From an uncultured Collinsella sp. (GTDB taxonomy: Bacteria; Actinomycetota; Coriobacteriia; Coriobacteriales; Coriobacteriaceae), in contig CAAEEB010000025.1 of assembly GCA_900754745.1 (NCBI GenBank), positions 1 through 46,708 of the forward strand: a stretch of 46,708 nt of DNA, given 5' to 3'. The position numbers and the translations under genes are program-made. Below are positions 1 to 11,633 of the stretch, piece after piece (position 1 is the first letter of the stretch; each line of letters begins with the position of its first letter). The notes beneath the pieces were generated by a model. The model saw nothing but the letters and a program-made list of their open reading frames with translations. It had not been told where the DNA came from and did no database searches.

Positions 1-927
1 ACTCTTCGTCGGTGCCGAGCACACGACCGCTGTAGTTGACGTGGTTGGTCACGGCTTCCATATCGCCGGTCTCGATAAAGCGGGCGACGGTGAGCTCGTA
101 ATCGAGCAGTGCGCGGTCAAAGACCTCGGGGAAGCTCTCAGTCGAGACTTCATCGGTAAAGGGGCTCTTCCATGCCAAGTGGCCCAGATTTCCGGTACGC
201 TCGGGCAGCTCGGTCGTCACGCGGTGCGCAAGGCCGTCGAGCAGCGAATAATCGTGCACCAAGCCCTCGAGCAGGGCAATCGCGCGCGTCTTGGCCGAAC
301 CGGCCGGCTCAATGGTGCGATAGAGCATCTGCATGTCCGAGACGGCGCCGGCGTACTCCCCCGCCGGGATGTCGATACCGTACACGCGCCCGGCGATGTA
401 GCTCATCAGCACGCCGGCCACACGGTTGATGCGGTCGGTGGTGACGATCTCGCCCGCCGGCGGATAATCCTCGACCGTGGCACCGTCGCGCTTGAGCTGT
501 AGCATCAGCACGTCCAGATCGCTTTCGAGCACGGCGTGAACTTGGCTGCCCGAAGCCTCGAGCTCGGGATCGGAATCTACAATGCCAAACTGCTGCTCGT
601 AGACAAAGGGGTGGGCATTGCGGTCGAGTACATAGTGAGACAGCAGGCCCAGCGCAAAGGCGCGGCCCAGATTGGCGTCGCGCGGCTGCAGGTGCGACAC
701 GCCGTCGCGCAGGCACGAGAACTGGCGCGACATGCGCGAGCGGTGCATGACCTGAGCAAGCGACGTGCAGTCGGAAACGCGCGGCGTGAGCATGTGGAAG
801 AAAAACGGGTCGGGACCTTGGTTTCCCAGGATAAAGGCGATGCGCTCCTCGTCGGACGTAATAACGCCCTGCGGAAGACGGTCGATGCTTTCCTCGCCAA
901 ACAGATGATGCGTAATGAGCGCGGGCA
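1..927 (-). CDS. zinc-dependent phospholipase C-like protein (3' end cut by window edge)
   Basis: The frame is open from the ATG at 927 to the window edge, giving 309 codons with no stop, so the C-terminus is missing. The product begins MPALITHHLFGEESIDRLP and contains SHYVLDRNAHPF. An early HH pair plus an HY..D.N.HP motif is typical of the PF00882 zinc-dependent phospholipase C-like family. Many members of that family in anaerobes have no proven substrate. I see no signal peptide, so a cytoplasmic location is likelier than secretion. The sequence AAAGGAT lies 5 bases before the ATG and supports this start. It follows the two-component genes in the same direction with a gap of about 90 bases and could be read through from them. 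Family membership is reasonably supported; enzymatic activity is inference. Confidence 0.7.
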
Positions 928-1020
928 TAATGATCCTTTCGATTTCATTCGATGTCACCCATTATGCCCACCGCACGGTCATGCCAAACCTGCGGCGGTA
1001 AACGATGATATGCAGACTGC

Positions 1021-1755
1021 CTACGCAAGCCCCAAGTGCGCCTTGACCTCGGCTGCGCGACGACGGGACACAGGCACCGTCGAGGTTACGCGATCGAGCC
1101 TGAGCTCCATAAGACCCGTGGAACCGATCTCGACATTATGCACGTCTTCCAAATTGACCAGATAACTGCGGTGGACACGGATAAAGCCCTCGGAGGCCAG
1201 GCGCCGCTCGAGCGAGGAAATCGACTCATTGATCAGGTATGTTCCCTCAGCGCAGACGGCGTTGCAAAAATCCGCGCGCGCCTCAAAGTAGCAGACATCC
1301 GCCACGGGAATGAACACCCTTTTGCCCCCACGATCCACCGTCAGGCGCAAAGGCTGGCGCGGAGCATGGACGACACGGCGAGCGCCCAGGGCGGTCTCGA
1401 TCTTGTCGAGTGCCTTTGACAAGCGGGCATCCTCGACCGGTTTGACGATGTAATCGACAGCATCGAGGTTATAGGCATCGGCCGCATACTCGGCAAATGC
1501 CGTCACAAACACCACGATCGGCGGCGTCTTTAGGTTCTGCAGCGTCTCGGCAAGCTCAATTCCCGAGCGACCGGGCATGGTAATGTCTAAAAACAGCACG
1601 TCGGGCTTGTTCGTCAGAATCGACTCCACGGCTTCGGTGACATTGCCCGCCTCAGCGATCTGACCCACACGCGTATCCTTTTCCAACAGATAGCGTAGCT
1701 CAGCCCTAATGGGGGGCTCGTCATCAACCACCAAGATGTTCCAGCCTTCGGACAT
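1021..1755 (-). CDS. LytTR-family response regulator
   Basis: A 244-residue two-domain regulator. Residues 1-120 are a receiver domain: acidic pair in VVDDE (11-13), phospho-acceptor Asp57 in LFLDITMPG, and Lys105 in IVKPVEDA. Residues about 140-244 match a LytTR DNA-binding domain, with FIPVADVCYFEA and the late FIRVHRSYLVNL. The ATG at 1755 has AGAGGGG about 8 bases upstream. It begins 38 bases after the stop of the histidine kinase gene, so the two form one operon and a cognate LytS/LytT-type pair. LytTR proteins usually bind paired direct repeats upstream of transport or cell-envelope genes. The nearest candidate target is the permease/amidohydrolase unit directly upstream on the same strand; that is inference. 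Confidence 0.93.
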   Translation of the reverse strand: MSEGWNILVVDDEPPIRAELRYLLEKDTRVGQIAEAGNVTEAVESILTNKPDVLFLDITMPGRSGIELAETLQNLKTPPIVVFVTAFAEYAADAYNLDAVDYIVKPVEDARLSKALDKIETALGARRVVHAPRQPLRLTVDRGGKRVFIPVADVCYFEARADFCNAVCAEGTYLINESISSLERRLASEGFIRVHRSYLVNLEDVHNVEIGSTGLMELRLDRVTSTVPVSRRRAAEVKAHLGLA

Positions 1756-1793
1756 ATGCGCTTCCCCTCTTTTCCTCTCAATCCAACCGCGTG

Positions 1794-3185
1794 CTACACC
1801 GTTAGCGGCGCCGGCTCATGCGGCTCGCCGCTCAACTCTACGATGACCTGTGTCCCCACGCCCTCCTGGGACTTCACGCGCATACCAGAATCTTCTCCGT
1901 AAAAGAAATGGATGCGCTGAAGCACGTTGAAGAGCGCCAGGCCGCAACCTCGCTTGACGGAGCCGTCGGCGGTAATGCTCTCGGGCTCCTCTCGGCGATG
2001 CTGCTCAAACAGATGCGCGCAGACTTCTTCGCTCATACCGATGCCGTCATCTTCGACGATAATCTCCAGGCCGTCATCGGTCTCAAAAGCCCTAACACGA
2101 ATAGAAAGCGGCTCGGTCTCGCGCTGCGCATGCTTGATGCAGTTTTCGAGCAGCGGCTGCAAGATAAACGGCGGCACCAGGCTGTCGCGCACCTCAAAGT
2201 CAATGTCGACTGAAACGCGCAGACGACCGTCACCATACCGGGCCTGCATAAGATTGATATAACGAGTGCCCTGTTCCACCTCGTGCTCGAGCGTGGTGAG
2301 CGTATCGGAATCAGAAAGCGTCTGACGATAGTAGTTTGAAAAGTCGATCAGCAGCGATCGCGCCTTGTCGGGCTCGGTTCGAACGAGCGACACGATCGTG
2401 CTAATGGTATTGAATAGAAAATGCGGGTCGACCTGCGACTGCAGGGCGCGAAGCTCAACACGGGCTGTGAGCTCGTCCTGGCGCTCGAGCTCAAAGCTGG
2501 CGAGCTGCGTGGAAATGAGATCGGCAAAACCCGAGGCCAACGCCGTCTGGCGCATATCGATGCTGCTCAGGCGCGGGTAATACAGCTCGAGTGTGCCTAC
2601 GCAATGCCCGCGCACGGTCAGCGGCGCGACAATGCCGGCGCGCAGGCGGGGAAAATAGCCACCCGTCTCATTGGAGGTGTCACGCGAAAACACGCTCTGC
2701 TCGCCCGTCTCAATCACACTGAGCGTGGTCTTGAGCACTACCGGGGTGCCGGCGGGGCACTTTGCCGAGTCCTCGCCCCAGCTTGCCAACACCTGCTTGC
2801 CGTCGGTAAAGCAGATGGCAGAGGCGATGGTCTCGGACAGGATGATTTTAGAGGCGCCCAGGGCCGCTTCGGGCGTAAGGCCGCGCGACGTGTAGGCGAA
2901 TATTTTTGATGCGATGGCGAGCGTACGGTCGGTTGCGCTCGATGTGAGGTCGTCGGGGACCACAAAGACATACGAGAAAAAGAAGCACAGCATGACCATG
3001 CCGGCAATAACGACAACGCCCGGAACGGGATTGGGATTATCGGTTAAATCCCAGATAAGCAGCAAGATAAGCGCCGGAACGACAATACCGAGCAGGATGG
3101 CCTGGACCACATGCTGGGCCGTGCGAAAGACCTTGGTAGAGTTGTAGCTCTTGCCCAGAATCAGCCTGTTTAAATCCACCGTCAT
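1794..3185 (-). CDS. LytS/YehU-type sensor histidine kinase with GAF-like domain
   Basis: A 463-residue membrane kinase. Two hydrophobic segments (about 28-46 and 56-76) are followed by a GAF-like domain (about 85-230) and a His_kinase (PF06580) core. The phospho-acceptor is His255 in VDPHFLFNTIS. The ATPase shows an N box (LLENCIKHA), VEDDGIGM and GCGLALFNV. The frame extends upstream to 3254, but that extension would run through the terminator hairpin at 3211-3238, so I reject it. The ATG at 3185 touches the AAGGGG motif. A GTG two codons inside (3179) has better spacing and may be the true start. Its partner is the LytTR regulator immediately downstream. The ligand is unknown; related kinases sense pyruvate or other small carboxylates. 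Confidence 0.92.
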   Translation of the reverse strand: MTVDLNRLILGKSYNSTKVFRTAQHVVQAILLGIVVPALILLLIWDLTDNPNPVPGVVVIAGMVMLCFFFSYVFVVPDDLTSSATDRTLAIASKIFAYTSRGLTPEAALGASKIILSETIASAICFTDGKQVLASWGEDSAKCPAGTPVVLKTTLSVIETGEQSVFSRDTSNETGGYFPRLRAGIVAPLTVRGHCVGTLELYYPRLSSIDMRQTALASGFADLISTQLASFELERQDELTARVELRALQSQVDPHFLFNTISTIVSLVRTEPDKARSLLIDFSNYYRQTLSDSDTLTTLEHEVEQGTRYINLMQARYGDGRLRVSVDIDFEVRDSLVPPFILQPLLENCIKHAQRETEPLSIRVRAFETDDGLEIIVEDDGIGMSEEVCAHLFEQHRREEPESITADGSVKRGCGLALFNVLQRIHFFYGEDSGMRVKSQEGVGTQVIVELSGEPHEPAPLTV

Positions 3186-3210
3186 CCCCTTTTTTCTATC
3201 GCACCCATAG

Positions 3211-3238
3211 CAATAAAGAGGGCCGCAAGCGACCCTCT
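3211..3238 (-). terminator. Rho-independent terminator after the amidohydrolase gene
   Basis: On the minus strand the sequence forms AGAGGG-t-CGC-tt-GCG-g-CCCTCT followed by TTTATTG. It lies about 58 bases after the amidohydrolase stop and just before the histidine kinase start. It therefore separates the permease/amidohydrolase unit from the two-component operon. Confidence 0.75.
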
Positions 3239-3296
3239 CCATTGCATTATGCAATCAAAAACTGTGTTTTACATCCAGCCATCGACAAACGGTATC

Positions 3297-4574
3297 TTAG
3301 GCGCTGTATTTGTTGGCCTCGCCAAAGGTGCCAGCCTCGACGATCCAGCCATCCTTCATGATGACGTCCATGTTGTCGGTGTTGAGCACGTGGATGTCGG
3401 CGGCGACGTCACCGTTGACGACCAGCAGGTCGGCGCACTTGCCGGCCTCGATGGAACCGGTCTCGTCCTCGATGTGGCACATCTTGGCACCGTTGAGGGT
3501 GGCGCAGGTGATGGTCTCGACCGGGGTGAAGCCGATCTTGTCGACGAACTCGTACATCTCCTCGATGGAGCAGGTGCCGTACGGGGTGACGAAGGAGAAG
3601 GAGTCGGAGCCGATCGTCATGACAACGCCGCGCTTCTTGGCCTCGCGCAGGCAGTCGTAGTTGCGCTGCAGCTCCTTCTCGACCAGGGTGCCCTCGTACT
3701 TGTCGTGCAGCTCGGGGACGTAGACGGGCGGATAGGTGGCGTACCAGGTGGGCAGGAAGGCGATCGTCGGGGTGAAGAAGGTGCCCTGCTCGGCCATGAG
3801 GTCCATGGTGCGCTCATCGATATCGAAACCGTGAATCAGCTGCTCGCAGCCAAAACGAACGGAATCGTAGGCAGCGGCGTGGTTGTTGTAGCAGTGGCTC
3901 CACACGGGGATGCCGACCATCTTTGCCTCTTCGACCACGGCCTGGATCTCCTCGGAGCAGTAGTGCTGGTCGCGACCGGAGTCCCAGCGCCAGATGCCGC
4001 CACCGGTAGCCCAGATCTTGATGGCATCGGGGTTCTCGCGCAGGCGACGACGGACGGCCTTGCGCAGATCCCAAGGACCGTCGACCTGGTCGCCCCAGGG
4101 ATGGGATTCCTTGTTGAGCTCCTGGGTGCAGTGGTGGGAGTCACCGTGGCCGGCAACGCGGCAGAAGCCGAGGCCGGTGGCCAGAACGCGCGGGCCCTTG
4201 AAGACGCCCTTGTCGATGCAGTCGCGAATCTGGATACCAAAGCGGCCGATCTCGCAGACGGTGGTGAGGCCGTGGGTGAGGCAGTCGTAGGCCTGCTTGA
4301 CGGCGACGGCCTGCTTCTCGAGGAGCGGCTGCATGACCCAATCGGTGTCATCGTCGGTCAGGTTGCCCGAGAAGTGCAGGTGGGTGTCGATCAGGCCGGG
4401 AAGGACGGTCTTGCCGGCGGCGTCGATGACCTCAACGCCCTCGGGAAGGTCCTGCATAGCGCCGGCGTACTCGATCTTGCCGTTGTCGTCGACGAGAACG
4501 AGGGAGTTCTCGACCGACTCGGCACCGGTACCGTCGATGAGCTTGCCGCCAACGATTGCGTACTTAGTGGACAT
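3297..4574 (-). CDS. amidohydrolase family protein, possibly an Xaa-Pro-type dipeptidase
   Basis: A 425-residue metal-dependent hydrolase of the amidohydrolase superfamily. The metal ligands expected of the family are visible: His65-x-His67 in LIDTHLHFSG, a candidate carboxylated Lys186 in IKIWATGGG, His227 in VWSHCYNN, His248 in LIHGFDID and Asp324 in IGSDSFSF. Length and motif order resemble imidazolonepropionase-like and bacterial Xaa-Arg/Xaa-Lys prolidase-type members, which cleave small amide or dipeptide substrates in the cytoplasm. The ATG at 4574 is preceded by AAGGAGGAACC. It lies downstream of an amino-acid permease on the same strand, so the pair probably imports and then hydrolyses one amino-acid-derived compound. 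The exact substrate cannot be read from sequence. Confidence 0.88.
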   Translation of the reverse strand: MSTKYAIVGGKLIDGTGAESVENSLVLVDDNGKIEYAGAMQDLPEGVEVIDAAGKTVLPGLIDTHLHFSGNLTDDDTDWVMQPLLEKQAVAVKQAYDCLTHGLTTVCEIGRFGIQIRDCIDKGVFKGPRVLATGLGFCRVAGHGDSHHCTQELNKESHPWGDQVDGPWDLRKAVRRRLRENPDAIKIWATGGGIWRWDSGRDQHYCSEEIQAVVEEAKMVGIPVWSHCYNNHAAAYDSVRFGCEQLIHGFDIDERTMDLMAEQGTFFTPTIAFLPTWYATYPPVYVPELHDKYEGTLVEKELQRNYDCLREAKKRGVVMTIGSDSFSFVTPYGTCSIEEMYEFVDKIGFTPVETITCATLNGAKMCHIEDETGSIEAGKCADLLVVNGDVAADIHVLNTDNMDVIMKDGWIVEAGTFGEANKYSA

Positions 4575-4656
4575 GGTTCCTCCTTATGGATCCATATAGT
4601 GGGCGAGGCCATGTTGGGTTATGGCCTCACAAAGCTACCCAAGTGGTGCCGGGTTC

Positions 4657-4685
4657 GGTGCGCGGAAGAGAGGGGTCCGCGCACC
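4657..4685 (-). other. strong hairpin between permease and amidohydrolase genes
   Basis: A 10-base perfect inverted repeat (GGTGCGCGGA / TCCGCGCACC, loop of 9) lies in the 131-base gap between the two genes. There is no T run after it on the minus strand, so it is a poor terminator. It may be a processing or mRNA-stability element that sets the ratio of permease to hydrolase. Confidence 0.5.
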
Positions 4686-4705
4686 CGATCCGCCCCGGCT
4701 AGGCG

Positions 4706-6157
4706 TTATTTTTTGCGGGAATTGGTGAAGGCCATGAGGGCCAGGCCAACGGCCAGCCAGCCGATCACGATGCTCCACTCCACCATGTTGAGGGAGGCGG
4801 GAGAGAACGGGACCACGAGCAGGCCAATGATGACGGCGCAGGCAGCGACAGCGAGGCTGATGCCAAACTTGCCGCCGGGCACCTCGTAGGGACGAGGCAG
4901 GTCGGGCTCGGTGAAGCGCATGCGCAGGCAGGCGAGGGCGACCATACCGCAGGAGAAGATGAAGGCGAGAGCCGACACGTTGGTCAGAGGGATGAGCATG
5001 TTCTTGCCCAGGAACGGACCGATGACGGTGATGACGCCCAGAACGACGCAGGCGAGCTTGGGAGCGCCGGACTTGGGATCGACCTCGGCGAACTTCTCGG
5101 GCAGCTGGCCCTTGCGGCCCATGGCGAGCATGATGCGGCTCGTGGCGCCGTAGAAGGAGTTCATCGGGCCCATGGGTCCAAGCGTGGCGATGACGAGCAT
5201 GGCCAGGTACAGAAGCATGTTGATGCCCTTGAGGCAGGCAAGCGCGGGAACCGGGCTCTTAACAAACTCATGCCAGTCGAGAATGGTGCCGAACGAGTAG
5301 ATGCAGACCATGTAGAAGCCGCCGGCGGCCAGCAGAGCCAGGGAGATGATCTTGCCGAACTTGTTCCAGTTGAGGCCCTCGGCTGCTTCCTCAGCCTGCT
5401 GAGGAATGGTGTCGAAACCGGCGTAGAAGAACGGGGTCAGAACCAGGACCGACACGATGCCGGCGAACAGGCTGGTGCCCTCGGTAGCGGCCTTGCCGCC
5501 GCCAGCGCCGGTGACCTGGGAGAACACGGGCATGGCGTTGTCCGGCGAGCCGGTGAACAGCGAGACGCCCATGGCGAGCAGCATGCCGCAGAGCAGGGCC
5601 TTGGTCAGGAAGGCCTGGAGCTTGGCGGCCGAGCTGGCACCGCGGAAGTTGAGGAAGATGACGTAGGCTGCAAAGCCGAGCGCGATCAGCGTCGGGAACA
5701 GGTAAACGTCGGCGCCCAGGATGGTGTAGAGCTTGACGGCGCGCAGCCACTCAAGACCGGGCAGGCTGCCGAACATCTCGGACACGAGGGTCGAGATAGC
5801 GATTGCCTCCCACGGGCACAGGATGCCGTTGCCCAGGGCCAGGAGCCAACCGGTGATATAGCTCAGCGTACGGCCAAAGCTACGATCGACATACTCGACG
5901 ATGCCGCCCGAGATGGGGATAGCAGCCGTGAGCTCACCGAAAACAGCTCCGACGGGCACGAGAAAGATTGCACCCAAGAGGAATGCGATCATAGCGGGAA
6001 CGGGACCGCCGCCCACGACCATCCAGTCGCCGACCTGCAGAACCCAACCGGTACCGATGATGGCACCGAAACCGATGGTGAAGAAGTTCCAGAGCGAAAG
6101 CGTTTTCTTCATGCCGCCGTTATCCTCGACTGCAACTTCTGCGTTCTTGTCCGCCAT
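4706..6157 (-). CDS. APC-family amino acid permease
   Basis: A 483-residue polytopic transporter with about 12 hydrophobic segments. It starts MADKNAEVAVEDNGGMKKTLSLWNF and then has the substrate-binding signature GFGAIIGTGW of the APC superfamily, with GVVLGVITVIGPFLG and a C-terminal run ending SRKK. An upstream in-frame extension to 6196 exists, but AAAGGAGGGG sits 5 bases before the ATG at 6157 and decides the start. It is predicted to carry an amino acid or derivative across the cytoplasmic membrane, as a symporter or antiporter. The next gene on the same strand is the amidohydrolase, and the LytS/LytT pair follows. It is either the first gene of a two-gene operon or transcribed from its own promoter in 6158-6515. 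Confidence 0.92.
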   Translation of the reverse strand: MADKNAEVAVEDNGGMKKTLSLWNFFTIGFGAIIGTGWVLQVGDWMVVGGGPVPAMIAFLLGAIFLVPVGAVFGELTAAIPISGGIVEYVDRSFGRTLSYITGWLLALGNGILCPWEAIAISTLVSEMFGSLPGLEWLRAVKLYTILGADVYLFPTLIALGFAAYVIFLNFRGASSAAKLQAFLTKALLCGMLLAMGVSLFTGSPDNAMPVFSQVTGAGGGKAATEGTSLFAGIVSVLVLTPFFYAGFDTIPQQAEEAAEGLNWNKFGKIISLALLAAGGFYMVCIYSFGTILDWHEFVKSPVPALACLKGINMLLYLAMLVIATLGPMGPMNSFYGATSRIMLAMGRKGQLPEKFAEVDPKSGAPKLACVVLGVITVIGPFLGKNMLIPLTNVSALAFIFSCGMVALACLRMRFTEPDLPRPYEVPGGKFGISLAVAACAVIIGLLVVPFSPASLNMVEWSIVIGWLAVGLALMAFTNSRKK

Positions 6158-6515
6158 TGTTCCCCTCCTTTCCTTTTTGACGCCCCTTGACGTCACCCCT
6201 TGCGCGGTCTGTTTTGCCGCGCTCTTTTATTTCGTGGCTTTAAGATACGGCCTTGGCGCAGCAGCTCCGCTTGTAGCTCGACCGAAGGCAGAACTGCAAA
6301 ACGAGCGGCGCTGTTTTTGGGACGAACGGCGAGGGATGCCGCTCGTTGCGAGCACCCGTTTTGATGACGCGGTCCGCCCGTTAGAGAAGGGTTTCGCTTT
6401 ATGGCGCCGAGCTTGCCCCGTTCGTGCCGTTTACCGAGCTTTTGGCGCATGTGAGCATTTGTTGCGCATCTTTTTTGTAGGATAGACAGGTTATACATGA
6501 GGCAAGGCGGTTCGA
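6158..6515. promoter_or_regulatory. divergent intergenic region between permease and C39-like peptidase genes
   Basis: These 358 bases carry the promoters for both divergent genes. CCCGTT occurs three times (6355-6360, 6377-6382, 6417-6422), and the first two are spaced exactly 22 bases, the spacing expected for paired LytTR half-sites. The right end is AT-richer, with TTATACAT about 20 bases before the peptidase start as a possible -10 region. I see no RNA gene or convincing ORF here. Confidence 0.4.
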
Positions 6516-7580
6516 ATGGCATACGGTTTTAACGACGGCGACCAACGGCGACAGAGCGTTCGCCTTGCTGGCCGCACCACGCCGACGCCCAGAAGTACCA
6601 CGAGCAGCAATCCGCAACGCCCTCAAGAGCGACCCAGGCCTTCGTCTCGGCAGGAGACGAGCAGGACACGGACGAGCGGCCGTCCGAGCACGGGCAGTCG
6701 CCCTGGCACGGATAGTCGCCCGGGCACAAGTGCGCAGCAGGATAGCCGCCTGGGCGCGCGCACTCGGCAGCGCCAGGCCGAGGTTCCGCAACTGCGCCGC
6801 AACGGTCGTCGCCAGCCCGGCATCCATGTCAACCGCCTCTTTTCGCATCCCCTAGGCGGACGTGGCGGTAAGCCTTACCGCTCGGCATCGCGCGCGAGCG
6901 CTCCGGCTCTACCAGTTCGACGGCTTCGCCTCGCACTGTGCTCTATCCTCACCTGCTTGGTCTTTGTGTTTATGAGCTCCTGCGTGTCCCACGGCTCGGC
7001 CGGCCTCGACCCAACGGCCGAGGACAAGCTGCTCATGGCACCAGTCGCACCCGGCTATTCTTTCGCTTTTTCGACCCCGCGCTCGCAATGGCAAGCCGGC
7101 ACCATGCCTCATATCTATCAGATCGACCCTGCGTGGTCGGAGCTGCCTTACGCCGGTGGCACCATTCGCCAAAATGCCTGTGGACCCACGTGTCTCACCA
7201 TGGTCTACATCTTTAAGACGGGGCACACCGATATGACCCCGGTCGATATGTGCGCACTTTCCGAAGCCGGCAACTATGCCCCTACCGGCGCCACCGAATG
7301 GTCGTTTATGACGAGCGGCGCGTGGCAGCTGGGGCTTAACGGAACGGAACTCCACGTCGATCGCAGCTCTATCACCCAGGCACTGCGCTCGGGGGCACCG
7401 ATTATCGCCTCGGTTCGTCCCGGCACCTTTACCAGCGTCGGCCACTATATCGTGCTCTACGGCATCGACGACGCCGACCAGATTGGCGTCTACGACCCCA
7501 ACTCGGCCAGCCGCAGCGCCCGCCGCTGGGGCATCGTAGAGGTCCTCAACGAAGTCGAAGCCATGTGGGCCTACTACTAG
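6516..7580 (+). CDS. membrane-anchored C39-like peptidase domain protein
   Basis: A 354-residue protein in three parts. Residues 1-130 are basic and low-complexity, rich in Arg, Ser, Thr and Pro, with repeated RPST/RPGT units. Residues about 135-157 are a single hydrophobic segment (LRLALCSILTCLVFVF). The remainder is a Peptidase_C39_2-like domain with Cys222 in NACGPTCLTMVY, His310 in VGHYIVLYG and the following Asp/Asn in VYDPNS. This suggests a cytoplasmic tail with a cysteine peptidase domain outside the membrane. The target is unknown; related domains cut peptides or cell-wall cross-links. The codon at 6516 is the first ATG, with AAGGCGG about 6 bases upstream. The gene stands alone, divergent from the permease. 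The basic tail is unusually long for this family. Confidence 0.8.
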   Translation: MAYGFNDGDQRRQSVRLAGRTTPTPRSTTSSNPQRPQERPRPSSRQETSRTRTSGRPSTGSRPGTDSRPGTSAQQDSRLGARTRQRQAEVPQLRRNGRRQPGIHVNRLFSHPLGGRGGKPYRSASRASAPALPVRRLRLALCSILTCLVFVFMSSCVSHGSAGLDPTAEDKLLMAPVAPGYSFAFSTPRSQWQAGTMPHIYQIDPAWSELPYAGGTIRQNACGPTCLTMVYIFKTGHTDMTPVDMCALSEAGNYAPTGATEWSFMTSGAWQLGLNGTELHVDRSSITQALRSGAPIIASVRPGTFTSVGHYIVLYGIDDADQIGVYDPNSASRSARRWGIVEVLNEVEAMWAYY

Positions 7581-7984
7581 TCATTGGGCACTCATTGGGG
7601 ACAGACTTAAATGAGTGGTCGTCGGGGACAGTCTTACGGACGCCGGCCGAGAGCAGACGAAAAGGGCCATCCCGAACTGCTTGGTGGAACTGCCAGCACG
7701 GAAAGCGCATCCTGCTTTGGGGCCCAATAGCGGGGTGCGCTTTCCGTTAGCGGCCCGTTTGGGAAACTAGGGACCGCTTTTCGACAATAATCCGGGATGC
7801 ATTTTCCGATTGAGGGCCTCAAGGGAAACCGCACCCCATGTTGGACGCTCATTCTGGGATGTGCTTTCCGCAGTTGATCGATGCGGCCTTTAAGGACTGT
7901 CCCAAGCTGCCGGCAGGAAAGGAACGTCCCCAAGTGCCGGGTTTCCGCAGCCTGCAATGCTCCTCATGAACAGCCGCCTCAATA
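7581..7984. repeat. intergenic region filled with degenerate repeats
   Basis: No credible gene. The motif GGGATGYGCTTTCCG occurs as direct copies at 7732-7746, 7794-7808 and 7856-7870 and inverted at 7699-7712. The inverted copy and the 7732 copy can pair as a hairpin. A second motif, CATTGGGGACAGAYTTAAAT, lies near 7588-7612. Both motifs recur together at 13679-13720, so this is a dispersed intergenic repeat and not chance. Confidence 0.6.
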
Positions 7985-8020
7985 ACAAAAGCCCCCGCGG
8001 CCGAAGCGGACCGCGGGGGC
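7985..8020 (-). terminator. terminator of the beta-glucoside operon
   Basis: A GCCCCCGCGG / CCGCGGGGGC stem with a 10-base loop (7991-8020), followed on the minus strand by TTTTGTTATT. It lies 17 bases after the stop codon of the 6-phospho-beta-glucosidase gene. Confidence 0.9.
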
Positions 8021-8036
8021 AACAGACCTGCAAGAG

Positions 8037-10842
<2,806 letters not shown>

Positions 10843-10851
10843 GGTCGCCTC

Positions 10852-11145
10852 CTAGCCCAACAGCGACTGGGCGAGTGCCAGCACGTTGGCGGCGTTGCCC
10901 ATGCCGTAGTCCTGTGCGGGAATGACCGCGGTCGGCTTACCGCTCCCCTGCTTGACGGTGTTGAGCTGGTAGGACACCTGCGGCCCCAAGAGCAGCACGT
11001 CATAATCGGCGCAGGTCTCCTGATACTCGCCGATACCCACCGCATCGATATCGAGCTCGATGCCGTTTTGCTCCGCGTATTTCTCGAGTTTCTTCATCAG
11101 AATGCTTGTAGACAGGCCAGCTGCGCAAACAAGAAGGATCTTCAT
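10852..11145 (-). CDS. PTS lactose/cellobiose-family EIIB
   Basis: A 97-residue cytoplasmic phospho-carrier. The phosphorylated cysteine is Cys7 in MKILLVCAAGLSTSILMKKL, and the later LLLGPQVSYQL is typical of the cellobiose EIIB fold. The frame continues upstream to 11220, but AAGGGAA sits about 8 bases before the ATG at 11145 and the protein begins at the family's usual residue, so I chose that start. It takes phosphate from the EIIA encoded just upstream and passes it to the sugar bound by EIIC. The gap to EIIA is 46 bases and EIIC follows after 9. Confidence 0.95.
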   Translation of the reverse strand: MKILLVCAAGLSTSILMKKLEKYAEQNGIELDIDAVGIGEYQETCADYDVLLLGPQVSYQLNTVKQGSGKPTAVIPAQDYGMGNAANVLALAQSLLG

Positions 11146-11191
11146 AAGGGATTCCCTTCGCATTGATTGGTTGGATAGTCGCCGCACGCCG

Positions 11192-11518
11192 TTAGGCGTT
11201 CTTGGCTGCAGTGCGCTCATACAGGCAGATCAGCTCCTGCACGAGCTCCTGAGCAAGCATGGAGCACATGAGGTGGTCCTGAGCATGGACCAGCAACACA
11301 TCCACCGACAGATGCTCGCCCGCCGCCTCGGTCGAAAGCAGCTGCGTTTGGATGTGGTGAGCTTTGATTCCCGCATCCTTTGACTGCTTCATGAGTTTGG
11401 CGGCAGCGTCAAAATCCCCCGCCTTTGCCTTTTCAAGGGCTTCGAAGGCAAGGCTGCGCGCCTCTCCCGCTGCAGCGACCAGCTGAAACGAAACCATCTC
11501 GGTTCCCTGATCGTCCAT
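11192..11518 (-). CDS. PTS lactose/cellobiose-family EIIA
   Basis: A 108-residue helical subunit that takes phosphate from HPr. The active-site histidine lies in LLVHAQDHLMCSML. The early FQLVAAAGEARSLAFEAL and the central LMKQSKDAGIKAHHIQTQLL match the trimeric lactose/cellobiose EIIA family and its usual length. GGGAGAGGAGACC precedes the ATG. It is the first structural gene after the regulator, separated by 115 bases. That gap contains a GAATATTC palindrome (11555-11562) that might be part of an operator, so the structural genes could also have their own promoter. Confidence 0.94.
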   Translation of the reverse strand: MDDQGTEMVSFQLVAAAGEARSLAFEALEKAKAGDFDAAAKLMKQSKDAGIKAHHIQTQLLSTEAAGEHLSVDVLLVHAQDHLMCSMLAQELVQELICLYERTAAKNA

Positions 11519-11633
11519 AACGGTCTCCTCTCCCGTGATGTTTGGTTTGTACTTGAATATTCGAAACGCCTATCTCCCACCCGCAATCCTCGAGGTTTAT
11601 TGCAGGCAGGCAGGGTTTTCGACAAAAGAAGCC

